Shown: positions 40,881 through 51,653 of the stretch, one piece after another
Layout: every line of letters begins with the position of its first letter
Numbering within the stretch: the first letter of the stretch is position 1
Source: Cyanoderma ruficeps
Lineage: Eukaryota > Chordata > Aves > Passeriformes > Timaliidae
Direction: 5' to 3'
Assembly (NCBI GenBank): GCA_008694505.1
Contig: VZDJ01007753.1
Span: 19,242,044 to 19,306,043 of the forward strand
DNA length: 64,000 bases
The notes under the pieces: model-generated
What the model saw: only the letters and a program-made list of their open reading frames with translations
What the model was told of the DNA's origin: nothing
Databases searched by the model: none
Program-made: the position numbers and the translations under genes

Positions 40881-42324
40881 TTGAAAGATAAGCAAGGGAA
40901 GCAAAATACTGGATGGAATCAGATATTTTAAGAACTCAAGAATTTATTTATTTATTTTGTGTGGAAGACATCAAAATTTTTTCCCCACTCCTTCAAAGCT
41001 ACAGGAGCATAGCTGTTGAAGCCTGAAATTGTAGTTCCATATCCTTTTGCTTTTAAACTAAACAAATGATCTCAGTTTTTGGAGCAGTTTTTGACTCCAG
41101 GGAAACGATGCCATTAAGAGACTGCCAGAAACACATCTAATTGATGCGTGTCCCAAGAACAGCTCAAAAGAGGGCAGACATACCACATATAGATTTCAAG
41201 GAAATTGCTGAAAAGCCACAGAGCTTCAACAGAATGTGATATGTGAAACATAGCATATGAAAGAGTCACTATCAAAAGGGTAAATTCAGTTTGGGAGATA
41301 CTAATCTGATTACCTAAGAGGTACTATGAATTGGATATGCTCCTCTGTGCACCAAATCCAACCTGGACAGATGGAGGAGACTTCATGCTCCATTTTCCAA
41401 TGTGTAATTAGCATTTAAGGGATGATCAAGTTACAATGCAAAGTTCCAAACAATTTTTTCTTTTTTACAGTACATGTACAGTGACCAGAAACATCAGATT
41501 TTCTGACCATTTACTTGAGTGGCTTACACAGTCCACACCTTGACTCTGCTGTTCTCATTTTCAGTGTAATGCTTTCTATGCACCCGCCTGACAGAAAATC
41601 AGTCCAGCAACATCCTTAAACAAAGTGCTCCACACGGAGCTCTGGAACTAGACTTGTCCAGACTGAATTCAGGACTAATTTTATGCAACACAGATTTTAA
41701 TCCAAATGATTGGCAATTTTAATATTTTTCTGCACCATATCCTCCTCTTTCCTTCTTGCCATTGCTGGTAGTTTTCAGGATCTGTTGACAAAACTGTAAG
41801 TAAAAATAAATCACCTGTTGCAGGTTCCTCCCCTTGCTGGATTTACAGAACAATGCCACTGTCAAACCTCCATGCCTATAAATTATCAAGTCACTGGCCT
41901 AGGACTTTCAGTTAGCTATTATAACATTACTATTTTTCATAATGCTAATGAATGCTTTCAAAAGAACAAATTCTAAAGCTATTTTTTATTTTGTTTATAA
42001 ACTCCACTTAAAATTGCAGCAGAACAAGGCTTAAAAATCAGATGTCTAATTAGGACATCTGGAACTTGTCATTTTATGCTAGAAAGGCTGTTTGTGTGAC
42101 TTATCAAGCCCTTGGCCTTTGCAGGCCCCCAGCCATCACAGAAGGCTACCTTCTGTTTATTTCTCCATCAGCATCCTACATCCATAAGACTGTGCTCATG
42201 TGCACAGGTATATGAATAACAGAATCAGTTTCACAGAATACAGAGGAAGGCTTAGCCCATCTCCACTAGCACTGCCCTATATAGCTTTTAATTACTTTGA
42301 ACATAATGTTTAATTATTTCAGCA

Positions 42325-42965
42325 GAGAGAGACAGACACCAGTCCTTCCGTTAGGGCAAGGAGTACTCAGGGAGAACGGTTTTGGAAAGGGAGGCTTGTG
42401 GCAGAAGCTGCAGCTGGTGCCCATCCAGGAGCTGAGGCCGAGTCAGCCGCGCCACGAGGGCGCCGGGGCTCGCTGCCAGCCAACTGACAGGGAAGTAAAA
42501 TGGAGAGGCGAGTCCATGAAGAAAGACTGCAGCAGCGTGGGAGGACTATGACCTTTTGATCTCTGAGATGCTCCTGATGTACCAAAGTGACATGTCAGCT
42601 CTAATAAGCTGCACTCTCAGACCGGTGGCAGGGGCCTACAAATTACTGTGAGATCTGAAGGCATTTGTTGTGATGATCCCGGCCTGGACGGGGCATATCA
42701 GCGCTCCCCCAGCAGGACTAGCTGACAGTCTACAATTCCCCAACAATTCCCAACCCAGGGGTTGTAACCTCCAGCAGGGTCACAGCCGCACAGAGTGGGG
42801 TTGCAAGCCTGACAGAGATGTGATTGTTTATGTTAGTCTTCAGGGTCGCAAGCTTGGCTGGGGTGAGTTCACCATCAAAAACAGAGGCACAAACCCAAAC
42901 CATTTGGGAACAGCTGGCCTAACAGATTTTGCGCTTGGAAACAACTTCCGGATATTCAGCTAAAA
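42325..42965. other. GC-rich, CpG-dense patch in the downstream intron
   Basis: The surrounding intron is AT-rich and poor in CpG. Here the core 42439-42472 holds seven CpG dinucleotides in 34 bases, and further CpGs occur at intervals to about 42956. No poly(A), CR1 end or LTR border is evident. Frames are open on both strands (42297-42551 plus, 42367-42585 minus, 42670-42963 plus), as expected for GC-rich DNA; none gives a protein I recognise. It could be an intronic CpG island, an enhancer or insulator, an alternative promoter, or the remains of a GC-rich retroelement. The segment CCACGAGGGCGCC only partly resembles a CTCF core. Confidence 0.45.
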
Positions 42966-44014
42966 CGTGCCCAAACTACTGCCTTACATATCTATGTGCC
43001 AGCCTGAAACAAGAACTCCCCTGCCAGGTATCAGACTGGCTCAAATTACTCCTAAAGAATCATGGCTACATACTCAGTAGTAGCATCTGCTTTCTTTGTG
43101 ACAAATTTTCCATTGTTAACAGTGCAGCTATTCATACTTGAGCCATTGTCTTTTCTACCCTTCCTGGTGCTAGTTAGGCATCAGCTCATGCAGGAATATT
43201 CTGTAGGTTGCCTGAGGGACTGCAGCAACAGCGGGACATTTTAGGAGAGCAGAAATTAGTAAAAACATAGCCTTCCTTTAGTTAAGCGCTGGGAATTTCC
43301 TCTTTCTACCATTTCTTCACCCATCTTCCTGTACTGGACTGTGACCACTTGGGTTGCTCTCCTCTGAATGCTCCTTTTTAATTTTTTAGTGTAACAGATA
43401 TTATGAGAAGACTAGTAGAGTCTAGACTAGATTAATTTTGTTCATGTGACGCATGCAAAATCTGCTCATGCTCATGCTCTCTGTTTTAATTCTATAAGAA
43501 ATAATGCACCGACCATGTACTGTCTTTTATTTTTATGTTATGTTTGGGTTTCAATGTAATATTTTAGGAGCAGAGTGTCACTGGGAAGAAGTTCATTCAC
43601 ATGACAGAGCACCCAGCTTCAACCTCCAAAAAAGGCTGACAGGTTATAAACTTCCATCATTTAAGACAATAAATCATTATTGCAATAATAAGGCAGGAAA
43701 TAGACACAAATTAAGCCGAAACACCAATGTGCTCTTTTTATGATTAAGGGGAATCATCAATCATAGAAACTGCCTGAGATTAACAAGGAGCCACTTTTTT
43801 TCAAACATCCTGCAGTAAACCCGGAGGAAACCCAGCTGGAACTGCAACTAGAATATAGGCACAAGACTCTAAAATTATTTATCCCCTCACCCTCACCTTC
43901 CCTTTTGGTATAGCATTTGCACCTCAGGTCATTCTTAACTGCTTCAAGTTCTGCAGGTGAGCCATATGTTTCATGTAATGCCACAACCAAATGTAATTGC
44001 CATAGTGATGTTTT

Positions 44015-44060
44015 CCCGCGTACCAAAATCCTTCTGGTCCCTTCCAACTCCATCAGAAGG
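44015..44060 (+). mobile_element. Doubtful CR1 3' end fragment
   Basis: The block CTTCTGGTCCCTTCCAACTCC resembles the plus-orientation CR1 3' block (GATCCCTTCCAACCC), but the terminal ATTCTATG repeats are absent and the flanks do not match. It could be chance. Confidence 0.3.
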
Positions 44061-46089
44061 AAGATCCAGTAATGGTACTATAAAACTCCAGAAGAAATGG
44101 GACTGCATGCTACTGATTGCTAAATACTTTTTCCCCAGCCTCTGTTCAGATTTAAGGATAACCCACAGTGAGTTAAGACAGAATTTAATTGGTCATTGTG
44201 CACAGGGGCAAGTAGTGTTCAGCTCTTTCTTATTCTTGTATTCCATTTTTTACAATGCAATCTGAAAGATAAATTCCACCAACCAGGAGGTGCAATGTGT
44301 AGGACTGCAGAAGGAATTTGAACCAAGCCAGGTCTCACGTTTCTGATTTAAACCACTGATTTGCAGGACCACAGTAAAAAGTTCTATATTCATCCACACT
44401 GAAATATTAATCTTACTTACAAACATTTTTAGGGGATAAGGAAATGACCAACTGCAAAGTCTTACAATACTTTACAGCTACATGCCAGCAACTGAAACTC
44501 AGTGACTGGCCCATGCATGCTCTCAAGCTTAATGCAGCTACAGGAATACAGGAATAAGCTGATGTGTCAGCAGGATTCATGGAGACCCATTCTACTTTGC
44601 CCTTGAAGGTGTAGCATGTACTCAGTTGTGCTTTTTCTCAGTGGAGGTAAGATACTTAGCAGCTGAGAGGCAGCAACTTCTAACCACTCAACTATGACTG
44701 TAATCACTTCTGTTACTGTGCTTCTCATTATATAGATGAATGGTTCCCAGCAAATGTACCTGAAGGGTTTTTGGATTACAAATCATTGATTAATGATTGT
44801 AAGTCACATCTTCAGAAAGAAACCACAACAAAGCAGTAAAACTTTACATGCTCTCATCGTGGCAATTAGGGTATAGGGAATGGAGATTCTCTTAAACTGA
44901 TATATAGAGGTCTTTGAATGCTACTGCTGACAGTTCTCAACATTTCTGTAGTTTAGGTCAAGTGATTATGCATATGTCCTTCAACTTGGAACTTCATACA
45001 GTCTCTGCAACACTGTTATACTGAGAGATTTGTCTTTAGATTAAAAAGCCGTTAAAATTTGGCTGGATGTTATTATGTCACTACTTCCCACTTGGTGAAA
45101 TATAGCATCAGAATTAGTACAGGCAAACACGACAACTGTTATCATGAAATCTTACTGCTCCATACACCACCACAACCCTGGCTCATGCAGAAACAATCAA
45201 AGGATCACTTCCTCTAATGGTTAATATCATTTGTTCCAGGCTTGGTAATGATGGTGCACTTCCTTGTGCTGTTCTCTACAAACAGAAGGGCTTTTTTTCT
45301 TTCCACTGAAGCACAAGAGTGCAGACTCCACTACTGTTAAGAGCACAGAGTTAGAAGAAATGTGAATATAGAGCAAACACAAGAATTAAATCCTATTTTG
45401 AGATGGCTTGTTTTCCCCTACAACATGTATTAATGAGTTTTATCAAGGTTGCTCCTCTTTTTGGTGTCCTCTGTTTACCTGTCTTGAAGTGGATATACTA
45501 TGCTGTCTTCCAGCAGGTTAAGGAACATGAGCTCCTTCTCACCTTTGAGATTTTGTAAGGCTAACAATCTTTTTCATGAAAACTGGAGAAGTAACTCAAA
45601 GACAGAACAGACTGAAGGAATAAAAAGCTTCCCACAGAATTGTTAGCTGTTGAAGAGGATTACAGGGTCTCTGCTGGAGCAGATTCTTAAAATGCAGCTG
45701 AGACATGAAGTCCAGCAGCAAAATAAAGAATTAAAAACAAACAACTCCAGCTGTTTCATTATTGAGCTCACATGAACCAGAACCAGTGACTTAAGCAACT
45801 CTATCAGCTCTGAAACTGAAGTCAGAGATGCCCAAGGCTCAGACCTGGAGGCAAAATCCTGTGGGTCACTGAGCTCTCTTGTCCCATCATGAAAGAGTTC
45901 CTGATATTGGGCCTAAATGCAGATCAAACCATCAGATGAGAATAGTAATTCATATCAAAGCAAACACAGAAGCCAATCTCACTATGCTTCCCTATATCAT
46001 CATGACTAGCAAAATCCTGCAGCAAAAGCTATGCCGTAGCACTTCCCTATCTCAGTAAGCTATAAACCAAGAAGAGAACTGCATTAGAA

Positions 46090-46455
46090 AATCACAGAAT
46101 CACAGAATAGGTAAAGCTGGAAGGGTCCACAGTGCATCATCTGGTTCCACCTCCCTGCTCAAACAGGGTCATGCTAGAGCACATGGCACAGGATTGCATC
46201 CAGATGCTTCTTGAATACCACCACTGAGGGAGACTCCATAATCTCTCTGGGCGATTTGTTCCAGTACACGCTCACTCACACAGTAAAGAAGTTTTTCCTC
46301 ATGTTCAGGTGGAACTTTCTGTGAATCCCACAGATTCTGCCCATTGCCTCTTGTCCTGCTAGTTGACACCACCAAGAAGAGCCTGACTCCATCCTCTTGA
46401 TACTCTCCCTTCAGATATTTATTTACATTGAGACGGTACCCTCTTTACTTTTACA
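46090..46455 (-). mobile_element. CR1 LINE, 5'-truncated 3' tail
   Basis: The left edge has the repeated AATCACAGAATCACAGAAT, the complement of the CR1 terminal ATTCTATG-type octamer, so the element lies on the minus strand with its 3' end at left. It continues through the usual CR1 3' landmarks: a GGAAGGGTCC block, the C-rich GGTTCCACCTCCCTGCTC block, a CTCTCTGGGCGA..TTGTTCCAGT block, the ACAGTAAAGAAGTTTTTCCTCA block and the TTCAGATATTTATTTACATTGA block. About 365 bp remain. A minus-strand frame of about 68 codons at 46169-46375 is a remnant of its coding/3' region and not a gene. CR1 is the main LINE of birds and usually 5'-truncated on insertion. Same orientation as RAD51B. Confidence 0.93.
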
Positions 46456-46737
46456 GGAATGCACTTTAATTTTTAGGGTTCACACCCGCACACTAATCTC
46501 GGGAAATCTACTCCTCAGTATGCATAGACATGGCCTAATTGTTGGAATTCACCTTCCAAACAATCTGGAAATACCATCTGTGTTATTTGTACTCATTGCC
46601 TTTCTGCATATTTAAAATTTATTAAGTTTACAGGATCCATATAAGGGGTTACAATCAAAAGACCTTTCTTACACCATGCCAGAAGGTTCTTGAGTTTCAC
46701 CATGCTAATAACCTCCATACAGATTATACCATAATGG

Positions 46738-46756
46738 AAAAAAAAAAGGGGGGGGG
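46738..46756. repeat. A10-G9 homopurine block
   Basis: Ten A directly followed by nine G, about 280 bp beyond the CR1 copy at 46.1 kb. Confidence 0.9.
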
Positions 46757-47493
46757 TTTAGTAACTATTCCCAAATTCCTGTGTCTCAGAAAATCAGAGT
46801 GAATTCATATTAAAATGATACGATATTAACTTATGAACTCTCCTATTCAAAAATGTATTATAATTAGCTAACATACTGTTTCTATGATCCAATACAAACT
46901 AGCTTCTCTTTCAATCAAAATTGTGTAAACCAGACTGCAATCAGTTTACAGAGCATTCAGCTAAAATACTAAAGGCCTAAAACACGCCAAACTGTTGGGA
47001 TATTTTCCAATACATTTAAATTCCTCTCATTCTGAAGAACTTCACAAGGACATGAACTATTCTGCATTAGCCTTAAAACTACACTGAGGAAGTGTTTTAG
47101 AAACTTGTTTAACAGCTGCTTGATTCATAAGCTCACGCTTCCTGCAAAACAGGTATGTTTATGCTTCACAGAATACACTTTTTTATTTTAATTAAGTCAC
47201 CTGTGGGTCCAACCCTAAACATTAAATATACACATAAATCAATAAATAAACAAACCTAAACTAACTAACAGCCTCTGATCTCTGGGGGCTCCTCAGTTCA
47301 CCTGATAATTCCTTCAGTGTTTTCACTCCATTTGGCACCAGGACTGAAAAAAGGAGATTTGAAAGGAGAGAAGCAATAAACTACAGAACTCATCTTACTG
47401 CGGTGAAGAGAAGGTCAATCCATTCTTTTCCCCATAGGAATATCTTCAAATATTAAGAAAAAAAAGTTACAGAATAAAAATAAAGCCCCAAAT

Positions 47494-47622
47494 TTTAAAA
47501 CAGGGTAAACTGAGGCTGGAAGAATAAAACAATTTAACCATAATATGTCCAGGGGTCAAGGGCAAAGCACGGAAGAGAAGCTGAAGATTCCAGCTTCAAA
47601 CCTTCTGCTCCTAAACTAAAGC
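47494..47622 (-). mobile_element. MIR/CORE-SINE-like relic
   Basis: Read on the plus strand it follows the complement of MIR: AAAACAGGGTAAACTGAGGC, then a poorly kept part with AATTTAACCATAATATG, then GTCCAGGGGTCAAGGGCAAAGC, and finally CCAGCTTCAAACCTTCTGCTCC ahead of TAAACTA. The order and spacing of these blocks match the ancient amniote MIR family, with heavy decay. Orientation of the element is minus. Confidence 0.5.
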
Positions 47623-48099
47623 AGGAAAATCCTGTGAATGGGAGGTAATATGGTAGCTTAGTGTTCTCCAGTCTCCACAACACAAAAGCCTACTTTCGCT
47701 CAACAGCTTAAAAGAATTCAAGATCAGAGCAACAAAGATGAAAAGGTCAGACTAAACTCATTGCTCACACTGTGCACTAAAAATATACAATGCTATAACA
47801 AACTGCTTGATGAACACAAATGGCAGAAGACTGAACACTGGCCTCCCCAGATCTAGTGCAAGTTTAGAGATGATTTTAAACACAAAATAATTCTGACTTT
47901 TTCAAACAAATATTTGAAAGTACTAGATGAGACTGAAGAAGCCCAAGGCAGCATTCCTTTTTTTTGCTTGACACTTTGTGCAGGGTGGGAGGAGGATACA
48001 GTTCTTGTTCATACCAACACAGCTCTGAATGTTTTCCCAAGAAAGATGGAGTTTGGCTTTGATGTCTGTGAGAGGAAGTTTGAGCTTGCGGCTGATAAA

Positions 48100-48172
48100 T
48101 ACATTAATAGAATAGGCACTGGTGGACTAGAAGGGACCTCAAGTAGGTCATCTTGTCCTATCTCTTTGTAGC
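48100..48172 (-). mobile_element. Short CR1 3' end fragment
   Basis: About 70 bp: an AATAGAAT end followed by GGACTAGAAGGGACCTCAAG and AGGTCATCTTGTCCTATCTC, which is the extreme 3' segment of CR1 read on the complement. Nothing further upstream in the element is recognisable. It lies about 1.6 kb from the larger CR1 copy in the same orientation, but a different, more diverged subfamily look suggests a separate insertion. Confidence 0.7.
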
Positions 48173-48878
48173 ACACAAATGAAACACAAATTTCAGTGTC
48201 CACCTAGTGCCAAAATACACAGGCTTAGAACTAGTTTCTAAAGACTTTTTATATCAGGTAAAATTTAGTCACGTGAACTTCACAAAAATAGTAAAAATAG
48301 TACAGTCACAGACACAGATAACTTGTTTTAAAAAATCCATTAACAGTCATACAAAATATTTCTACTGTTCATGAAGCCTAATGGAGCTTGAACATTTTTT
48401 CTTTAATAAGTTACTATTTTAATTAGGTAAGAGATATTTTTTATATTGAAATGATAAAGCATTAGTTCTTAGGGTACTCTTGGGCTTGTCTGATGACCCT
48501 TGCAATGTAAAATACCTTTAGGCTTTTCCAAGTTGTCTTTGACTGGAAGAACTAAACAGAGGCTATTCCACAATGCAAGGACAGAAGTGAAACAGCAATG
48601 TCCACAATCTTCCTCCAGACTATCTCCTCTAATGACATGGTTTGAGAGATGGCTATGTAAAAATGGTGAGGTTCCAAGAAAAAACTGAGTTCAGTTCCTA
48701 GGGAAGAAGGGACAGCACAACATATCTGAGGATTTTAGAGCTAGAGAAAAATATTATTAGTCCTAACTCTTTCAGTTGATAATATGACAAGTAGGTAAAA
48801 GGCCAAATGAATGCAAGGACTCAGACTGTAAGTAGAGAAACTTTGGTATTTTATTCATCACTTTAATTTGTGGCAAAC

Positions 48879-48932
48879 TTTTTTTGTTTTGTTTAGGGGT
48901 TTTTTTGTTTGTTTTGTTTTTTTGTTTTTTGT
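48879..48932. repeat. T-rich low-complexity tract, (TTTTG)n
   Basis: Runs of 4-8 T separated by single G, interrupted by TTTAGGGGT. Read on the RAD51B sense strand it is A-rich. It could be the decayed A-tail of a lost element, but no body is attached. Confidence 0.85.
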
Positions 48933-49504
48933 CTATCTGGCTATCTGGAAACGGAAGTATGCACAGATCTGGGAATTCAGCTGGACATAACCATTTCCTA
49001 CAAGAAATACCAACAAACAGTTCATGAATTCTTACATTGCTACATAAGTGGTGGGATTTTACAGCCAGGACTGCTTTTAAAAATCCATTAATGTTCTCAT
49101 AAAAAATCTAGTGTGTCTTTAGGACACAAGTCTTCATGCACTAGATTACAACCTTACAGAAGACAAGCTCCAAGCCTGAAACAGCTTGACAATGTCCTTT
49201 CTGCTTGTTCATCAGATTAACTTTCTGTCACACATGAGATGAACAGCTTCCTTGGTTTCTTGCCTAATCTAACACATAACCCAAGCAATTCTCTTAAGCA
49301 CAATCAGAAGCAAAAACAAAGGACACCATAACATTCCACTTCTTTCTAATAGCACATTTAGTTTGAAATTTTCATTTCTGCCCCTATCTAAGAAAGATTA
49401 CCCTTTTAGCAAACCATTTATAGTGAAGGGACTCTGATTTCAGATAGGATTAAAACAACATATTAGACATATACAAATCAAGCAGTCTGAGTTGCTTACA
49501 GGAC

Positions 49505-49765
49505 TAATAATGTGTTATGGGTCCTTTCACATCCAGGTCACTGGTTCAAATTCAGCTCTAGTTGGTGATGAGTGACAAGGAACAATGAGGAAAGAACCCA
49601 GTCACAAATCTGGCCTCTTATCCCTGACTGCAACATATACTCTTTGTGCACTTGGGCTACTCACATAACTACTCTTTCCTGTAAATTCTACAACTCTAGA
49701 ATTTACTTTCCTGTAAATTCTCTTGTAAAAGAGTAGTATTATAATTATCATACTAACTCTAGAAG
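49505..49765 (+). mobile_element. Possible MIR/CORE-SINE relic with internal 32-bp duplication
   Basis: GGTTCAAATTC near 49542-49552 resembles a tRNA-type B box, and about 100 bases later GTGCACTTGGGCTACTCAC and ATAACTACTCTTTCCTGTAAA resemble the MIR core (cttgggcaagtcac, then aacctctctg..tgtaaaa). GTAGTATTATAATTATCAT follows, like the MIR ataatagtacctac part. Inside it CTTTCCTGTAAATTCT occurs at 49674-49689 and again at 49706-49721. Family assignment is uncertain. Confidence 0.4.
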
Positions 49766-50049
49766 ACAAATTAATTTAGGAGTCTGAAAGTACAAAAGAT
49801 TATCAGAAGTTTATTGCTGCTTTCAGGCTGTTCAAGAGTTAACATCCAAATACATTAAGGGGGAACTTTCTCAGGACAGGTCAATGTCACGATGTTAAAA
49901 GAACTCAGCAAAACACACTGGCCACATCTGTGTCTTTTGATAGGAAGATAAACACGGAAATTAGACGTTACATGAGCCTGAAATTCCACATTTATTCACA
50001 GATAGACAGCAGGGGTTAAAAGTGATGAAAAGTGGAAATCCAGAAGCAG

Positions 50050-50086
50050 TCATTTTACAAATAAGAAAGACACAGGGAGAAAAGCA
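50050..50086 (-). mobile_element. Weak MIR-like fragment
   Basis: TCATTTTACAAATAAGAAAG followed by ACACAGGGAGAAAAGC resembles the MIR complement cattttacagatgaggaaactgaggcacagagag. Only about 35 bp; may be chance. Confidence 0.25.
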
Positions 50087-50641
50087 TGTAGTGTGGAGAT
50101 GCACTGTATTCTTCCATTACACTACACAGTAAGTAAATGCCATATCAATGTTAGTCAAGACAGGAGGGAAGGGAGAAAAGGAAAGGAGCTTATCAGCCCT
50201 ATATCCTTGATAAAACTTGAATTTCCAAAGGAACCTGCACTACTGATGTCTGTACTGTTCTTGTTCTGTGGCAAAACAAACATTTCCATTTTCAACAAGT
50301 GTGATGCAGCCATATTTTACTACTTCAGATCCTGAATTAAAAACAAGGAATAAGAGCAATAAAGGAATAAAACACAGAGCACTCACACACTTTAACTCAT
50401 TCTTAAGCTAAAAGGTGAAAAGCAGTGGTGGTAGTTTAGACACAACATGATAGATTCACTAATAACCTGTAACTACTAGAAAAATCATTATCTCTTGTGT
50501 AGCCCTGATTCTAGAATACTCTTGAATTATGGCTCATACACAGCACTGAGAATCTTTCATATGTGCTGGGAAATTTAGAAACGTTTCAACTATTCCATGT
50601 GTTTTTGCCTAAGTGGCTTCAAATATTTTAACCACAGGACA

Positions 50642-50669
50642 AAAATATGTTTTACTGAAAACATATTTT
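50642..50669. repeat. Perfect inverted repeat, 12-bp arms, 4-base loop
   Basis: AAAATATGTTTT and its exact complement AAAACATATTTT flank the loop ACTG. The arms are AT-rich, so it could be a chance palindrome or a small cruciform. No recognised element surrounds it. Confidence 0.9.
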
Positions 50670-51518
50670 GTTGTTACTGCCACTTCAGAGTCAGCTGTGC
50701 CTTTCTTTCCAGAGGAAGCTCATCCATAGCAACTCAAAAGGATGAAGAGAAGCACAAGTTCTGTGATCAAGACAATTTAATGAGACAATAGACAACTTTG
50801 TGCCAAGAAGGATATTATAAAGGTGAAAAATTATGCCCTTATCTTCCAAATCTAGTTACCAAATTTCAGATCATTCTGCCAGAGGCAGGCAGCAGTATTT
50901 GAGCCATGTACTTCAGAGATACTTTGGCAATGGGTGGAGCCAATAAAAGCCACATGCACAATTCCAAAACTGTTTAATAGGCCATGCCTTGCCAGATGCA
51001 AATGGCATCATAAAAATCCCCATATTACATTCACACAATAGAGAGATGCAGTCTGAGGCACTGTACTTGAAAACCAAACAAGTGTAATTCAAGGAACAGG
51101 ACTGAGGATCTGCTTTCCGTCCTTAGTGACCAGTTGTTTCTCTTTGGAATCACTGATAACCATTAGATAAGATGAAATTTGCAGACTAGCCTGTGTATTT
51201 ACTCCTGCAGCAGCTTTAGAAGACTGCAAAATAATGCTTTAAATGCATGTGAGTGACAGTACAATGCTGAGAAACTGACATGGCTCAAAAACTCATTCCC
51301 AGCCTTTAGAAAGTGTCTGATCCTTTTAGCTACTCCACATACTTTCTTTTCAATTGTAAATGGATTTTCAGAGAAACTGGAAAATAATTTTGTTTCAAGA
51401 CTGTGTTAGGTTAGACTTCATAATTTGACTCTCTCATCCCCCTATATTTCAACAGAAGACTGCGAGTTACAGTGTGGATTTGTGTCCGTGTAGAGTTTCA
51501 GTTCTGATAGAAGGGATT

Positions 51519-51527
51519 TCTTACCTT
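51519..51527 (-). other. RAD51B: Splice donor of the RAD51B exon
   Basis: On the minus strand the exon ends GAAG and the intron opens GTAAGA, a near-perfect match to the vertebrate U1 donor consensus. The boundary splits a Gly codon after its first base, which is the phase expected at the human c.853/c.854 junction. Confidence 0.92.
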
Positions 51528-51621
51528 CAGACAGGGACAAATCATCAGCCGGAGACACCAGGTCTGCCCGGATCCCAGGGCCACTGCTCAGCGATGTGGT
51601 AATCTGATTCGTCAAGATAAC
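51525..51621 (-). CDS. RAD51B: RAD51B coding exon (human exon 8 equivalent), 97 bp
   Basis: RAD51B is a nuclear RecA/RAD51-family ATPase that joins RAD51C, RAD51D and XRCC2 in the BCDX2 complex, which helps load RAD51 during homologous recombination. Read on the minus strand from 51621, the exon encodes 32 complete codons plus one base. It starts VILTNQITT and ends DLVSPADDLSLSE, with the last base opening a Gly codon. By my recollection of the human protein this is residues 253-285, with about 25 of 32 residues identical. It covers the core beta-strand carrying the family Asn-Gln motif that follows Walker B, and the DNA-binding loop L2. The differences cluster in the L2 segment (SLSSGPGIR here). 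The exon starts in phase 0 and ends in phase 1, exactly 97 bp, as in human. It is flanked by a consensus acceptor and donor, with no frameshift or stop. This is an internal piece of a much longer gene. Identification is firm; the exon number depends on human numbering. Confidence 0.96.
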
Positions 51622-51653
51622 CTGCAAACAGACAACGAGAGGGGGATGGGAAA
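51622..51653 (-). other. RAD51B: Splice acceptor and polypyrimidine tract of the RAD51B exon
   Basis: On the minus strand the 30 bases before the exon are strongly pyrimidine-rich (TTTCCCATCCCCCTCTCG then TTGTCTGTTTGCAG) and end in CAG directly before the GTTATC that opens the exon. The AG is the complement of 51622-51623. This fixes the upstream edge of the exon. Confidence 0.9.

Larger units (their letters stand above)
36561..42324 (-). other. RAD51B: Downstream RAD51B intron, block without exons
   Basis: AT-rich. It contains an A-rich purine tract near 36645-36677, a 17-bp-period direct repeat and the A18 run. The 147-codon plus-strand frame at 36973-37416 is not a recognisable protein. 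Confidence 0.7.
42966..51518 (-). other. RAD51B: Downstream RAD51B intron, proximal block
   Basis: The 8.5 kb after the exon in transcript sense. This is the most repeat-rich part: two clear CR1 tails, one doubtful CR1 piece, three MIR-like relics, a T-rich tract, the A10-G9 block and the 12-bp inverted repeat. The rest is unique AT-rich sequence. Confidence 0.7.

Noticed and set aside
42670..42963. 97-codon plus-strand frame in the CpG-rich patch
   Set aside because: No known protein; openness fits the GC composition. The patch itself is reported, not the frame.
1..51524. Search for the next RAD51B exon on the minus strand
   Set aside because: No segment with the expected conserved residues and flanking splice sites was found by eye; a spliced alignment could still reveal a diverged exon.
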